Shown one piece after another: positions 26,024 to 36,319 of a stretch of DNA of 64,000 bases. Position numbers and translations under genes: made by a program. The stretch is from Hawksworthiomyces lignivorus (taxonomy: Eukaryota; Ascomycota; Sordariomycetes; Ophiostomatales; Ophiostomataceae), in assembly GCA_002917075.1 (NCBI GenBank), contig NTMA01000038.1:248001-312000 (forward strand), given 5' to 3'. The stretch's first letter is position 1. The number at the start of each line of letters is the position of its first letter. Below the pieces are notes generated by a model. The model made no database searches. It worked only from the letters and a program-made list of their open reading frames with translations, and had not been told where the DNA came from.

Positions 26024-27785
26024 ATGTCTGCCCGTCGAAGCCGAGACGTGATCGATGAGCGTGATTACGTCGATGTGCGTGTTCGCGAGCGTGAACGTTC
26101 TCGCTCTCGGGACCCTCTGGCTCGCTATTTCCAAGAAGACCGCCGTGGTGAGACGGGGGCTTTAGTGCTCCGTCAGCGAGATGTCGAGACCGTTGAGCGA
26201 CCACGTCCTCGCCCGCGGTCTCCTAGCCCGGTCCGCATTCGTGAAGTCATCCGGGAGCGTTCTGTTTCTCCCATGCCTCCTCCGCGCGAACGGGAGGTTG
26301 ACCGTCTGGAAATCCGTGACCGAGTTGTTGAACACGAGCGTGATCGTCCCCGGTACCGCGAGCCATCTCGTGCTCCTTCCGAGCGGATCGTAACTCGCGT
26401 TGTGGAGAGAGAGCGAGGGCGGGAGCGCTCGCCGACGCCCTCACCGGAGAGAGATCGCGAGCGGATTCGCATTGTGGAACACTCGCGGTCTCGCATTTCC
26501 TCTTCGAGCTCATCGCCATCTCCGCCGCCCCCCCAGCCGCGACCTCATATCCGTGGTCCGGTCGTAGAGCGGGAAGTTATCACTCACTACACAGATGTTG
26601 ACCATGGTGAGTCGCTTTGTGATGCGTTCGCAACGAAATGAAATATTTGATCTTCTCGCTGACTCTTCTCGTAGGCGTCATCTACGCTCCACAGCCTCCC
26701 CCACCTCGTCCCGCACCAGAGCGCGAACGTGACACCGAGATTGACATATACTCCTCGCGTCGCCGCACGGAAGTGGATATCTCAGAGTCGTCGTCGCGCT
26801 CGCGACGCCGCTCGCCTTCGCGCGAGCGCTTGCGGTTAGCGCCGCCGGCTAGAGCTTCGGAAAAGGAAGTGATCGTGCGGTCTGACCGCAATCGGCTGGA
26901 AGTGGATATCGACGACCGTCACCACCGCCGCTCTCGTTCGGCTCAGCCGCCTCGCATCGAGCGTCGATATGATGCGGTCGCAGAAGAGGCGAGCTACATA
27001 GAGTCGCGCATCGATGAGCGGGGACGCATTGGCGAAGCATACAACGGCGCCACAAGAGACTGGACAATTATTGACGTGCCGCCGGGGACGGAGCGCGTCC
27101 GCATGGACGGCGTCGGTGGCGGTTCTGCAGACGTCACCTGGCAGCGCTACAACGGCGTGCGCCGCACCAAGTTCATTCCCGAGCGTGACGGAGAGGTCGT
27201 CGTGGCGCCTCCTAGGAAACATCGGGCACCAGCCCGAGAACGGGAGCGAGGCGTGCGAGAGCACATCAATGTCCAGATCATCGATGATAACCGCAGAAGC
27301 GATCGTGAGATTGAAGTTGAAAAAATTTCCGATCACCGCTTGATGCCGTATGAACCAACTCCTCGCGAACTAGTGCCAGCGACCCGCAATGATATGTGGA
27401 CGGAAATAACAAAGGATCTTGTTGTGCGCGATGCCATTGAGCACATTGGTTATGAATACACCGAAACCGAGTACTTCTTTTATGTTTTGCAGTATCTACG
27501 ATACGTGAGTCTCCCTCCTCTCTTTCACATTCAAAAATTCTCTTTAATTTCTTGGTGTCTAACATTGAATAGGAGGACGTGCTTGAATTGGTTCAGTTGT
27601 CGGAACGAATTCGCCGGCACCGCCGAAAAGATGCACGGCATTCTCGCGAGGAAATAGACATTGATGTTGACTTTGGGCACCGCCGCCGCCGTAGTCATAG
27701 TCACCATCGTCCCCGCCGCGAGGACGAACGTGTGTACGAGCATGAAGTTGTCGTCGACCACTTGCATCCGGGATATTACCGCTGA
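26024..27785 (+). CDS. Arg/Glu-rich charged protein, DUF8035-like C-terminus
   Basis: A 541-residue protein from three exons: 26024-26606, 26675-27504 and 27573-27785. Both introns (68 nt each) have GTGAGT donors; acceptors are GTAG and ATAG. Residues 1 to about 330 are low-complexity, very rich in Arg, Glu, Asp, Ser and Pro, with RS/RD/RE runs like those of splicing-related or disordered proteins. A more ordered part follows (TRDWTIIDVPPGTERVRMDG, then a Trp-Arg block). Near the end is a compact helical domain: NDMWTEITKDLVVRDAIE, YTETEYFFYVLQYLRY and EDVLELVQLSERIRR. I recall this as the Eurotiomycete DUF8035 type, from memory only. No catalytic motif, signal peptide or membrane segment. 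Function unknown; nuclear or RNA-associated roles would be guesswork. Confidence 0.8.
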
Positions 27786-28603
27786 GGCAGACTGACAATC
27801 TCAGCTTTTATTTGCATAAGTAGTCTCCGTACCCTAAAACAGCATACACTTGTTCCTCAAAACGAGCTTGGATCTCTCCATGATTTTGCAATATTTGGTA
27901 TAGCGGATTTGCTATTGTTATGGGTAATGATGAACAGCGATGACGAATGTTATGATACATGCCGCAGCAATATGATTTTAAGCAGATATACATACATATA
28001 TTATTCAATGTCGAGCTGGTGCCTGAGACAGATTAGATTAGTGGGTAACTGTAGAATGCATAATGTTATAGCGATAGTTTTCAGACATCAAAGTTATGAG
28101 TAGAGTGGGCGTCAGAGAGTCATCCTTTGGTATAGTTTAGACAGGGAAACAAACAAACGATACAGCCAATTCACTCAGGATTCAGAGAAACTCAATACGG
28201 ACAAATGATATCCGTCTTAGCTGTTAATTGATAGGTCTGCCGTAAAGGCGCCTTTGGGACGATTTAAATTTTTTTTCTTCTTGTATTGTAGGATGGGTGT
28301 TGTAGAAACAAGAGAATAAAAAAGAACAATGCAGTTTTCCATTTCCGAGGAAGAAATAACCAGCCCGCCACGCGCCAATTTCCCTCTGCAGTCCTCCTTC
28401 TCCCCAATTTTGTGTCTTGGCGACACACCATCGCTTCTACAGAACTCCCTTACGCACTCATTCTCTTGTAGATGGGCGGTAATGGCGAGTTCATTCTTTT
28501 TTGTAGTCGTTATTGGAGTTGGAGGTCGCTTTTTTTGGTAATTATATTGCTTTTTGGTGTCAAAGTCGTGTCAGAAGAGAAAAACTTTGGAAGGGGAGCG
28601 CTT
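27786..28603. other. Intergenic between convergent genes
   Basis: The 818 bp between the stops of the DUF8035-like and eL14 genes hold their 3' UTRs. I saw nothing else. Confidence 0.6.
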
Positions 28604-29143
28604 CTATGCGCTGGCCTTGACCTTGGCCAGAGCCTTGCGCTCCTCGAACCGCCGTTGCTTCTTCAACCGCAGGACCTTGAAGCGGTCGAAGTCGGTCAAC
28701 GCCTTCCGCCGCTCGTTCTGCACCCGCTTCTTGTACCAGTTGCTCGCCTTCCACTGGCCATCAACGTCGGCCTTCTCCCAGGCAGCTTTGACGGCACCTG
28801 ACCGTGCGCCACGAGGCAGCTTCGAGACGACAATACCGGTCAGGAGCACATCGGCCAGGGCGATGGGTTGCCGGAAGACACCGCCAGGGTTGGCGTCGGT
28901 GGCAGGGCCGTCAACCAGAACCTAGATTAGAAACCCGCAGTTAGCACAGCACTCCTTCTCTCGCTTTTCCGACCAAAATTTATATCATGCTGTGCTTCTC
29001 AGACCAAAACGCACCCGCTTGTGATCGATGATCTCGACAATGGTGGCCAGACGACCGGAGTTCGCGCCGCTGCCCTGGATTAGGACAACACGGCCGACCT
29101 CGACGAGGCGCCACTTCGAACCGACGATGGTTGCGTCACCCAT
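28604..29143 (-). CDS. rpl14: 60S ribosomal protein eL14
   Basis: A 148-residue protein; exon 1 29143-29015, exon 2 28921-28604, intron 28922-29014 (93 nt; donor GTGCGT, acceptor CTAG). The N-terminal KOW-type segment reads [30 protein letters not shown], continuing after the splice into the conserved VLVDGP block. The C-terminal half is a basic helix ([21 protein letters not shown]) ending in the Lys/Ala-rich tail. Length is normal for fungal eL14. It is a component of the large cytoplasmic ribosomal subunit. A further intron in the 5' leader is likely (separate entry). The gene is divergent from NAC alpha, another ribosome-linked protein, and the two may share promoter elements. Confidence 0.96.
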
Positions 29144-29171
29144 TTTGTTGTAGTGGTTGGAGAGAGGTGAA

Positions 29172-29295
29172 CTGCGTTGAGAAATCAAATCGCGTTAGTT
29201 TTGCCGACTGAACAGCTAGAGTAGCTAGATGAAATCCAGAACGAGATGCTGATGCAGGAATCTCGAGTGGTCGACGAAATCAGAAGGCAACTCAC
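29172..29295 (-). other. rpl14: Predicted 5' UTR intron of rpl14
   Basis: Upstream of the rpl14 ATG the minus strand shows donor GTGAGT (from 29295), branch AACTAAC and acceptor ACGCAG (ending 29172), 28 nt before the start codon. This gives a 124-nt leader intron, common in fungal ribosomal protein genes. No box C/D snoRNA motif was seen inside it. Confidence 0.7.
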
Positions 29296-30053
29296 TGTTC
29301 TATTGTCCCCAAGTCGATTATCGCGGATGTTTGGTTGTGAAGATTGGAGGTTGTAGCAAAACTAAGAAAAAAAGGGCTATAGGCATACTTCTTTCGCGGT
29401 ATGAGGGTTATTTGGTGCGCTTGGGAAAAATTGCTGGTCTGCCCTAAAGCCGGCCCCACCGAAAATTTCGCTCGCACGGAAATTTATTTATGCGGAAAGT
29501 TCGTCCCAGAATTAGCACTGTCTCAACGAGTAGCTCTAATACTGTGCAGCTTTCGGAGGGTGAACAGGGCCAAATTTGGTCGCAGACCCCTCTATTTCTG
29601 CCACAGTATCTTCCAAATTCGCATCCAAAAGTTGGCGCAACGGCCACAATCAAGCTTAGTCAGAATTTTAAGAAAAACCCTACCTTTTCACTTTTCGAGC
29701 GTTGAGTGCCTGTCTTGGACAAAAGAAGGAAGCTTCAGAGCCTATTCCAACCCAAAGAACAACAGAGCCTCGTTAACTCGTTTTGCGACCTCTCTCTAAC
29801 TAAAAAAAATCCTTTTGGTGAGTTTTACCTAATTTTGTTGTTGTTTTTAAGGTGTCTTGTAGCCTGGGCTGCTGTTTGGCTTCCCGCTGCCGACCTCTTG
29901 CAGGCATTGGAAAACAAAGCCCCAGCCCGACAACCTTTTCTGGGGTGTTCTCGTCCGCTCCACAACTCCAACCTACCTTTGTATCTTGCCATATACATCT
30001 GGCTAACGAAGCAGTGCTATAGTTAAGCGAAAGCAAAAGACATATCTTGCATA
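29296..30053. promoter_or_regulatory. Divergent promoter, rpl14 / NAC alpha
   Basis: About 0.75 kb between the rpl14 leader and the NAC alpha start. It contains AAACCCTA (29675-29682), a telomere-repeat-like motif, and GAGGGTTATT near 29405, which is an AACCCT core on the opposite strand. Co-regulation of these two ribosome-associated genes is plausible but inferred. Confidence 0.45.
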
Positions 30054-30579
30054 ATGGCCAACCCCCGTATCGAGGAGCTCCCGGACGACGAGACCAAGAA
30101 CGTCAAGGTCGAAGAGCAGGAGGAGGATGACAGCAGCGATGCCGAGTCCGAGATCGAGGTTGCCGCACCTGCAGGCTCAACCACAGTCATCCACTCCCGC
30201 AACGAGAAGAAGGCCCGGAAAGCTCTGGAGAAGCTCAACCTTGTCCGCGTCGAGGGCATCACCCGCGTGACTCTGCGCCGGCCGAAGAATGTGCGTCAAC
30301 ACTTCATTTGTCTCAAAGTGGGGGGATGCAATCATGACATAATGCTGATGTGAAGCAGGTCCTCTTTGTGATCAACAACCCCGAGGTCTACAAGTCCCCT
30401 AACAGCGGCACTTACATGTGAGTTGCTTGAAAATGCCATACCGAAATAGTGCCAATATTGACCACACGAAACAGCGTCTTCGGCGAGGCCAAGGTAGAGG
30501 ATCTCAATGCCACTGCTCAGGCTGCTGCCGCCCAGCAGCTTGCGGCTGGTCACGGCGACCACGACCACGCCGGCCACAG

Positions 30580-30612
<33 letters not shown>

Positions 30613-30799
30613 TGAGGGCGACGAGGCTAAGAAGGAGGAAGAAGACGACGATGACGAAGAGGTCGATGCCACCGGCATCGAAGACAAGGACATCGAGCTC
30701 GTCCAGACACAGGCTGGTGTGTCCCGAAAGAGAGCTATTAAAGCGCTGAAAGAAAACGACAATGATATTGTCAATTCGATCATGTCATTGAGCGTCTAG
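30054..30799 (+). CDS. egd2: Nascent polypeptide-associated complex subunit alpha
   Basis: A 206-residue protein from exons 30054-30290, 30359-30417 and 30475-30799; introns of 68 and 57 nt start with GTGCGT and GTGAGT. The acidic N-terminus is followed by the NAC domain ([20 protein letters not shown], then [23 protein letters not shown], then [11 protein letters not shown]) and a C-terminal UBA domain ([21 protein letters not shown]). NAC alpha pairs with NAC beta at the ribosomal exit tunnel and shields nascent chains from mistargeting to the ER. Unusual here is a His-Asp tract at residues 125-145 (10 His in 21 residues) between the NAC and UBA domains, followed by an acidic Glu/Asp stretch. 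Confidence 0.97.
30551..30613 (+). repeat. egd2: In-frame CACGAC repeat coding a His-Asp tract
   Basis: Tandem hexanucleotide CACGAC, perfect for about five units from 30581 and degenerate before that, encodes alternating His-Asp within NAC alpha. Hexamer slippage would change length without breaking the frame. Confidence 0.9.
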
Positions 30800-31556
30800 T
30801 GTCGCCGGCGAGGAGGATAGCGGGGAGAAGGACTTCTTAAAACAGGGCCATCCTCTCCGTTTCCAAAAATCACCCCCTGAGAGCCCATGGGAAGAGTTGG
30901 TTTCTTCCTTTCTATAGTTGTATTCAGGTACAAAAAGAAGTCATTATTCTGTCTACACGCTGTTGCTTTGCCAAAGTCGTAGATGTAAAGCCTAGTCTGC
31001 ACAGCTATGTAGTGAGCAGACCTAAATATGGAACCGATAGTTAATTCTCTTGCGTTTTGTATCATTAAGCCATGCTTCTCTACAGGCTCGTCTTCTGCTA
31101 CTTTTGTCCGCCATGTGTATGTCGCTTCCGGCGGTCCGAGGTAGGGGAACAGTAGCTGATGGCCGTCGTTGAAAAAGCCCTATGCCTTCATTCTGGAGCT
31201 AATTGGCTAAAACGTCTATTTGACAGTTAAAGCACCATCGCCATTCAATTGAGAAATATCTTTGAGATACCTTTTTGACCTCGTTGTCTCCTGTGATTGC
31301 TTGTTTTCAAGTTGCTTTGGTTCGGATCACGTGATTCAGCAGGAAGACAAACTAACCGGAAAGTGCTTTTATTTTAATTCCTTGTCGCCCTAGCTTTTCC
31401 GAACAGTCCCCAGCAGCAGCAGAGAATCTGAGAAAACTAAACTCCGGCATTGGTTGTTTCGTCAACTTTCTCCTCTCCTCAGCAAGACCGCAATCCCTCT
31501 TCGAAATTATCTCCCTTCCGCCCATCCAGCAATACTCCGAGTTCGAGAATTTCATC
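30800..31556. other. Intergenic, ATP7 promoter
   Basis: About 0.76 kb with the 3' UTR of NAC alpha and the promoter of the ATP synthase subunit d gene. It has the palindrome ATCACGTGAT with CACGTG at 31328-31333, about 225 bp before the start codon. Cbf1-like binding is possible. Confidence 0.5.
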
Positions 31557-32287
31557 ATGGCTGCTGTACGCAAGAATCCGATCGCTGGTTTTCTTTTTTT
31601 TTCTTTTTTTACTGGGGCTTCCTGCACCAATTGGTCGCGTTTTGCGAACTATGAGCTAATTTCCGTGTTTTTCTTCAACCGCAGAGATCCGCAGCTCTCA
31701 AGCTTGACTGGGCCAAGGTGACGACGTCGCTGGGCCTGCGCGGCCAGACGGTGGCCTCCCTCCAGGCGTTCAAGAAGCGCAACGACGATGTCCGGCGCAA
31801 GGTGCAGGCGCTGTCCGAGCTGCCTACGACGGTCGACTTTACGCACTACCGCAGCGTCCTGAAGAACACGGCCGTGGTGGACGAGATCGAGAAGCGGTTC
31901 GCGGCCTTCCAGCCTGCGACGTACGATGTGAGCCGGCAGCTCAAGGCCATCGAGGCCTTTGAGGTGGAGGCCCTGCGCAACGCCGAGGCCACCAAGGAGA
32001 AGGTTGATCTGGAGCTCCAGGACCTCGAGAAGACGCTCAAGAACATCGAAGAGGCCCGGCCGTTCGAGGACTTGACCGTCGACGAGGTGGCAGCGGCCGA
32101 GCCTTCCATTGACGAGAAGACTGCCAAGCTAGTGTCCAAGGGCCGCTGGTCCGTTCCTGGCTACAAGGTGCGTCAAGTTTTCTGCACTGCATCCGTGCTC
32201 TACTCCTTCCGCCCACTCATCACTTCATTCCCGCAATTGCATCTAACAATCTTATAGGAGAAGTTCGGCGACCTGGCCCTGGTATAA
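31557..32287 (+). CDS. atp7: Mitochondrial ATP synthase subunit d
   Basis: A 173-residue protein from exons 31557-31565, 31685-32167 and 32258-32287. The first exon encodes only MAA and the last only EKFGDLALV. Introns are 119 and 90 nt. Conserved family features are the N-terminal [19 protein letters not shown], the following helix with [20 protein letters not shown], and long amphipathic helices rich in Glu and Lys; the end [18 protein letters not shown] is typical of fungal Atp7. The length matches the yeast protein (174). Subunit d is part of the peripheral stalk that holds F1 against rotation in the inner mitochondrial membrane. No cleavable presequence is expected. The micro-exons at both ends are supported by phase and by homology. 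Confidence 0.95.
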
Positions 32288-32864
32288 GCGGCATACCTTT
32301 GCATCATTTTCCTTTCCCACTTGTTGTACTTTAGAAAAGGTAGAAGTGTAGATATGCGAAGAAGAATTTGAGCGGCGAGCCATAAAGCAATTGCAAAACG
32401 TTGCGTAGACCCTTCTCCTTGTACCTCCTGGTCTATTTAATTTCCTCGCGTCATGTTATGTTCTGGAGATGAAATGTTGGATTCCGTCGCTTTTGGAACT
32501 TCAATATCTCCTGTCAGTTCATGTAACCGGCTGCTAGGTCACGGATTCACAAATCCGGACGCAAGTATTTTGTCCATTAAACTAACAGACTTGATTTTGT
32601 TCCTAGACTCCTCTCAGAAGAGCAAGAGCATCAAGTGAAATAGTGTGGCTGACTGCATAGCTCGAATAGTATCAAGAAAAACTCCTGATGCAACAATAAA
32701 AGAAACAACTAACGGAAATAAACTACAGGAAGAACATAAAGTGGTCATGAGGCATAGACGCCCTATTCGTGTACCCTTAACAAGCATGCCGCTTCCCTTC
32801 TTCGAGCCGGCTCCTCTGTCTTTCTTCTCCCCCCCTTTGTCCATGTCTCTTTTCTTCCCATCGA
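32288..32864. other. Intergenic between convergent genes
   Basis: 577 bp between the ATP7 stop and the hydrolase stop; expected to hold 3' UTRs only. Confidence 0.6.
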
Positions 32865-34073
32865 TCACCGTCGACCATCGGCCGCCCAGGCAAGACCGCG
32901 CAGCATTGCCTTGTCTGCTTCAAGCGCCCGATCCATCCAAGGCGCCTTGAGCCAGAATGTGTGCGGCCAGCCGACCACGACGTCGACTTGGACTTCCGCG
33001 CCTGCATCCTCGAGAGCCTTGGCGTAACATACGCCGTCCGAGTAGAGCATGTCGTTTGTGCACACCTGGATCCAGTGCCGCGGCAGATTTTGCAAGACTT
33101 CGTCCGGTGCCTCGAGGGGCATGCGTTCGAGCCCGTCGCGCGGGCGCAGGCGGCGCATGGGACCTAGCAGGGTCGTCTGGAACCTGGCGTTGGACGCGCT
33201 GGTGTGCAGCCAGCGCAGCTTTGGGGGAATGTAGTCCTCGCCGTTGAAAGCATCGCTGGTGACGGGACAGCGGAGGACGACGCCCTGCAGCTGCTGCCCC
33301 GCCTTTCCTTCCTTTCCCTCCTTGCAGACCTCCTGGGCCACAAACGCGGCAAGCTCGCCGCCGCTGGAGCTGCCCACCAGCAGCAGCCGCGCGGTAGGGT
33401 GGGCGGCGCCGAGGTGCAGGAACGCGTCGACGCAGTCGGCCACGCATGTGCTGGCAGGGTTCTGGGGCATGAGGCGGTAGCCGATGGAGTAGACGGCGAG
33501 GCGCCTGTCCCCGCGAGCACTCACGCCGCCAGGCAGCTCCACCTCCTTGAGGATGCGCCGGCAAGACAAGTCTTCGCTGTCCGCTTCTCCGATATGAAGA
33601 CCGCCGCCGTGGATGTAGACGATGATAAATTCCGGGGGGAGGGGCGGACCAGGTGGGGGCCTCTCATCTGGCGGAGCTGGTTCCGTCATATCCATGCTCA
33701 TCCCATCTTCGAGGGTATACTCTAATACTGGGACAGCGAACCCATCCAGAGAGGATGGGAAGGTGAGAGGCCGTATAGCAATGCCCTGTGATAGATGGTG
33801 ATCGCGGGCCCCGGGCGCCACCATGCGCGCATTCAACTCGCGGCACTCGATGACATAGATCGGCTGCCTCTGAAGAGGTGGCATGACAGGCCGTGGCGTA
33901 GGCAAATTCTGGTCGCGCTCGTGCTGAAGCCAAACGGGGTCTAGTGGCGGGGGGCTGGCAAGGATGAGGTCGTCGATGGCTGACCGGCGTGTTGCAGTGG
34001 GTCCGGCAGACGCAGCGGCTTCAGCCGAGACTTGTGACGCTGATGGCAGTGCCATGTCTAAGATCTGATTCAT
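32865..34073 (-). CDS. Alpha/beta hydrolase, hormone-sensitive-lipase type
   Basis: A 402-residue protein without introns. The oxyanion-hole motif HGGG lies at residues 155-158 (IVYIHGGGLHIGEAD). The nucleophile elbow is GSSSGG (234-239) in place of the usual GDSAGG, with Ser236 the likely nucleophile. The acid is probably Asp341 (TNDMLYSDG) and the base His371 (GWPHTFW). The order and spacing fit the alpha/beta-hydrolase fold 3 family of esterases. The N-terminal 60 residues are Ala/Ser/Pro-rich and probably disordered; no signal peptide is evident. Likely reaction: hydrolysis of a small carboxylic ester or a related bond; the substrate is unknown. Such enzymes also occur in secondary-metabolite clusters, but no other biosynthetic gene is nearby. 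A CACGTG box (34095-34100) sits just upstream of the ATG. Confidence 0.85.
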   Translation of the reverse strand: MNQILDMALPSASQVSAEAAASAGPTATRRSAIDDLILASPPPLDPVWLQHERDQNLPTPRPVMPPLQRQPIYVIECRELNARMVAPGARDHHLSQGIAIRPLTFPSSLDGFAVPVLEYTLEDGMSMDMTEPAPPDERPPPGPPLPPEFIIVYIHGGGLHIGEADSEDLSCRRILKEVELPGGVSARGDRRLAVYSIGYRLMPQNPASTCVADCVDAFLHLGAAHPTARLLLVGSSSGGELAAFVAQEVCKEGKEGKAGQQLQGVVLRCPVTSDAFNGEDYIPPKLRWLHTSASNARFQTTLLGPMRRLRPRDGLERMPLEAPDEVLQNLPRHWIQVCTNDMLYSDGVCYAKALEDAGAEVQVDVVVGWPHTFWLKAPWMDRALEADKAMLRGLAWAADGRR

Positions 34074-34650
34074 AAGCCGTTCATATTAGCGTTCCACGTG
34101 TATCTGTATCAGAGAAAAATCAGAGCCAACTGCATCGAAATGAAATCAATAACACCGGCAAAGCCGAAGTTTCACCTCGCGTATGGAAGGAGATATGTAA
34201 AAGAAGACGAACGTGAATAACAGCCTTAAACAGCGAGGAAAAAAACGAGGCTACCACTTGATAGATAGTGCGAAGTGCCAAGCAAAGCTGTTTTGTTATT
34301 TCTCTCATATCTTATGCCCTTGTATCCTTCGTCGTCCTTCTTGCAATGGCTTGTACGGAGCGGGACTAGACCTCAAAGTCAATACAACCGGAAACAGCGA
34401 GCTGCGACGCTCCAAGGCAAAGATGAAGTAGATGTAGATGATAGGAAACCAATCAACGGCAGAGCAGCAAAAAAAGGCTGTTGACAGGAGTGGGGGAGGG
34501 TTACGAAGTAGTCCGACGACAAAGAACGAGACCTAGTGTTCCAACTTTGAGTCGACGACAGAAATAAGAGGAGAAAATGAGCGTCGTATATGATGGAGAG
34601 GTACAACACTGCAAGGCAAAGCGGAGTTTGTACTTGGTGCTGGTGAATAT

Positions 34651-34684
34651 GTCAGTGTATGTGCCAGTGTATGTGCCAGTGTAG
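34651..34684 (+). repeat. 12-bp tandem repeat, about 2.8 copies
   Basis: The unit GTGCCAGTGTAT appears once exactly (34661-34672), once with the last base changed (34673-34684), and once as a shortened copy just before (34651-34660). Confidence 0.8.
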
Positions 34685-35930
34685 TGTGGATTGTGTACAA
34701 AAGCAAGTCCAGGCTGAGGGATTCTCAGATGACAGCCTCAGCGAGCTCTAGGTCTGCCAATGCAGGACAGCCACAAAGACAAGATGGAAGACAAAAACGT
34801 GCCACAAGGTAGCGAATGTGATACAATAAAATAGCACAGCATAAGACAAAGCTTGTGGCTTGGTCGATATGTACAACCGACAGCTACCCAAGTTCCAGAC
34901 GCCGATTCGAAGACCAGAAGGTTCGGACCGGGAGTTGAGAAGATGGTGTGGAAGAATCGCAGTGCCGGTGTATCTATTTCGTTTTACATACTTCGTCTGC
35001 TTCCTTCACGGTACGTGACAGTACGTACCTTTTTTGTGCTGGTGACAGCGGACTTTTTGTCTTGACGCAGTCCAGACACTGCATGCAGGATGGTGAGAAG
35101 CAGAAGGAAGAAATAAAGGTAGAACAACGACAAATTGGAGAAAAATTAGAACAAAAGCTCAGTAATTTATATACAGAATTATTTTATGTCGATGCTCCCT
35201 TGCCCCTTTCACACTCATACTCCATCAATCTGGCTATTTGAAAATAGTAGAGCAGTTGATCAGTCAATACCGTTGGGAGATCAACCGAGAGACGGAAGGA
35301 AACGATACAACAGGGTTCCTTGTATGGAAGAAGGAAGAAGGAACCAACCGAACAGCGAAACACCAGTAAAGTGCCAAGAGAGGATTTGAGGTGGTGGCGG
35401 TAGCGTTAGAGACCGGAGACTACGGCCACAAGAGATCGCCCGTACTAGGTAGAGTATTTCACCGCAGCTCCTTGAATACTTTGTTCGAGCGAAGAGCAAA
35501 TAGGTACTCTAGGTTGATGGACAACAAGAGGCAAATAAAAAGTAGAGCAACCTGCTGGCAACCACTCATAACACAAGATTCTGTGGAAAGCCAGAAGGGG
35601 GGGGGGGTTCATTTGTACGTAGAAATCAACGGGGGAAGATCAATAGAAATAGCACGCAGCGTCAAGGGCAGGTGGGACGAAGACGAAGCGAACGGGAGCG
35701 AGGATGACCGAGCATAGACCCGCTTTTGGATGATGATCTAGACTAGAATGGCTCACAGAGGTAAGAAGTTTTTACTCGTTTAAGATATAAGGCAAGGTCA
35801 GCCCCAAATATGAAGCGACAATACTCAGCTCAAGTTACGAAGAAGCAAGCCACAACACAACCCTCCATGTAGGGAGACAAGCACGCTGGGAAGAGGAGAA
35901 GATGGCGAAATTGGGGAGACGGAAAGAAAG

Positions 35931-35953
35931 AAAAAAAAAAAAAAAAAAAAAAA
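35931..35953 (+). repeat. Poly-A tract (23 A)
   Basis: A run of 23 A residues after GAAAGAAAG; simple sequence in a gene-free region. Confidence 0.9.
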
Positions 35954-36311
35954 GGAAGCAAGAGTACGAGTACGTGTACAGGTGAAGAGAGAGCATTACA
36001 GACCAATTACACGTGGCGACCTTCCCAGGTCTTGACCTGGTCCTGACCTAGTCTTGTCCCAGCGATCCACATCAAAGATAAAAACCGCGACCCAAATCCA
36101 AGGCCTGAGAACCCCCCAAAATCTTCTCCCACCTTCCTTGTAACGTAGATCGGAGAATGGCAGAGAGCGGGAAGCTCGTCTCTTTCCAGCCCATCTACCT
36201 AACGACAAGTACTTCGTCCTCTGTACGGAGTGTTGCTATATGTTGCGTAGGAAACTAAACTTTAATGCAGTCCAGAATAAGCTTCAAACAGGTCCTGCGT
36301 ATTGCAACTTA

Positions 36312-36319
36312 TATATAAG
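36312..36319 (+). promoter_or_regulatory. Candidate TATA box of an unassigned transcript
   Basis: TATATAAG is followed by GCCGGCC and about 100 bp of C/T-rich sequence, a typical fungal core promoter layout. No open reading frame of note follows, so any transcript would be non-coding or very short. Speculative. Confidence 0.25.

Noticed and set aside
27909..28020. Possible box C/D snoRNA (TGATGA-like boxes followed by CTGA)
   Set aside because: No terminal stem, no clear D' and guide region, and box spacing too loose.
32920..33564. Arg/Pro-rich minus-strand frame overlapping the hydrolase
   Set aside because: It is another frame of the same GC-rich hydrolase exon; the product is low-complexity Arg/Pro/Ala.
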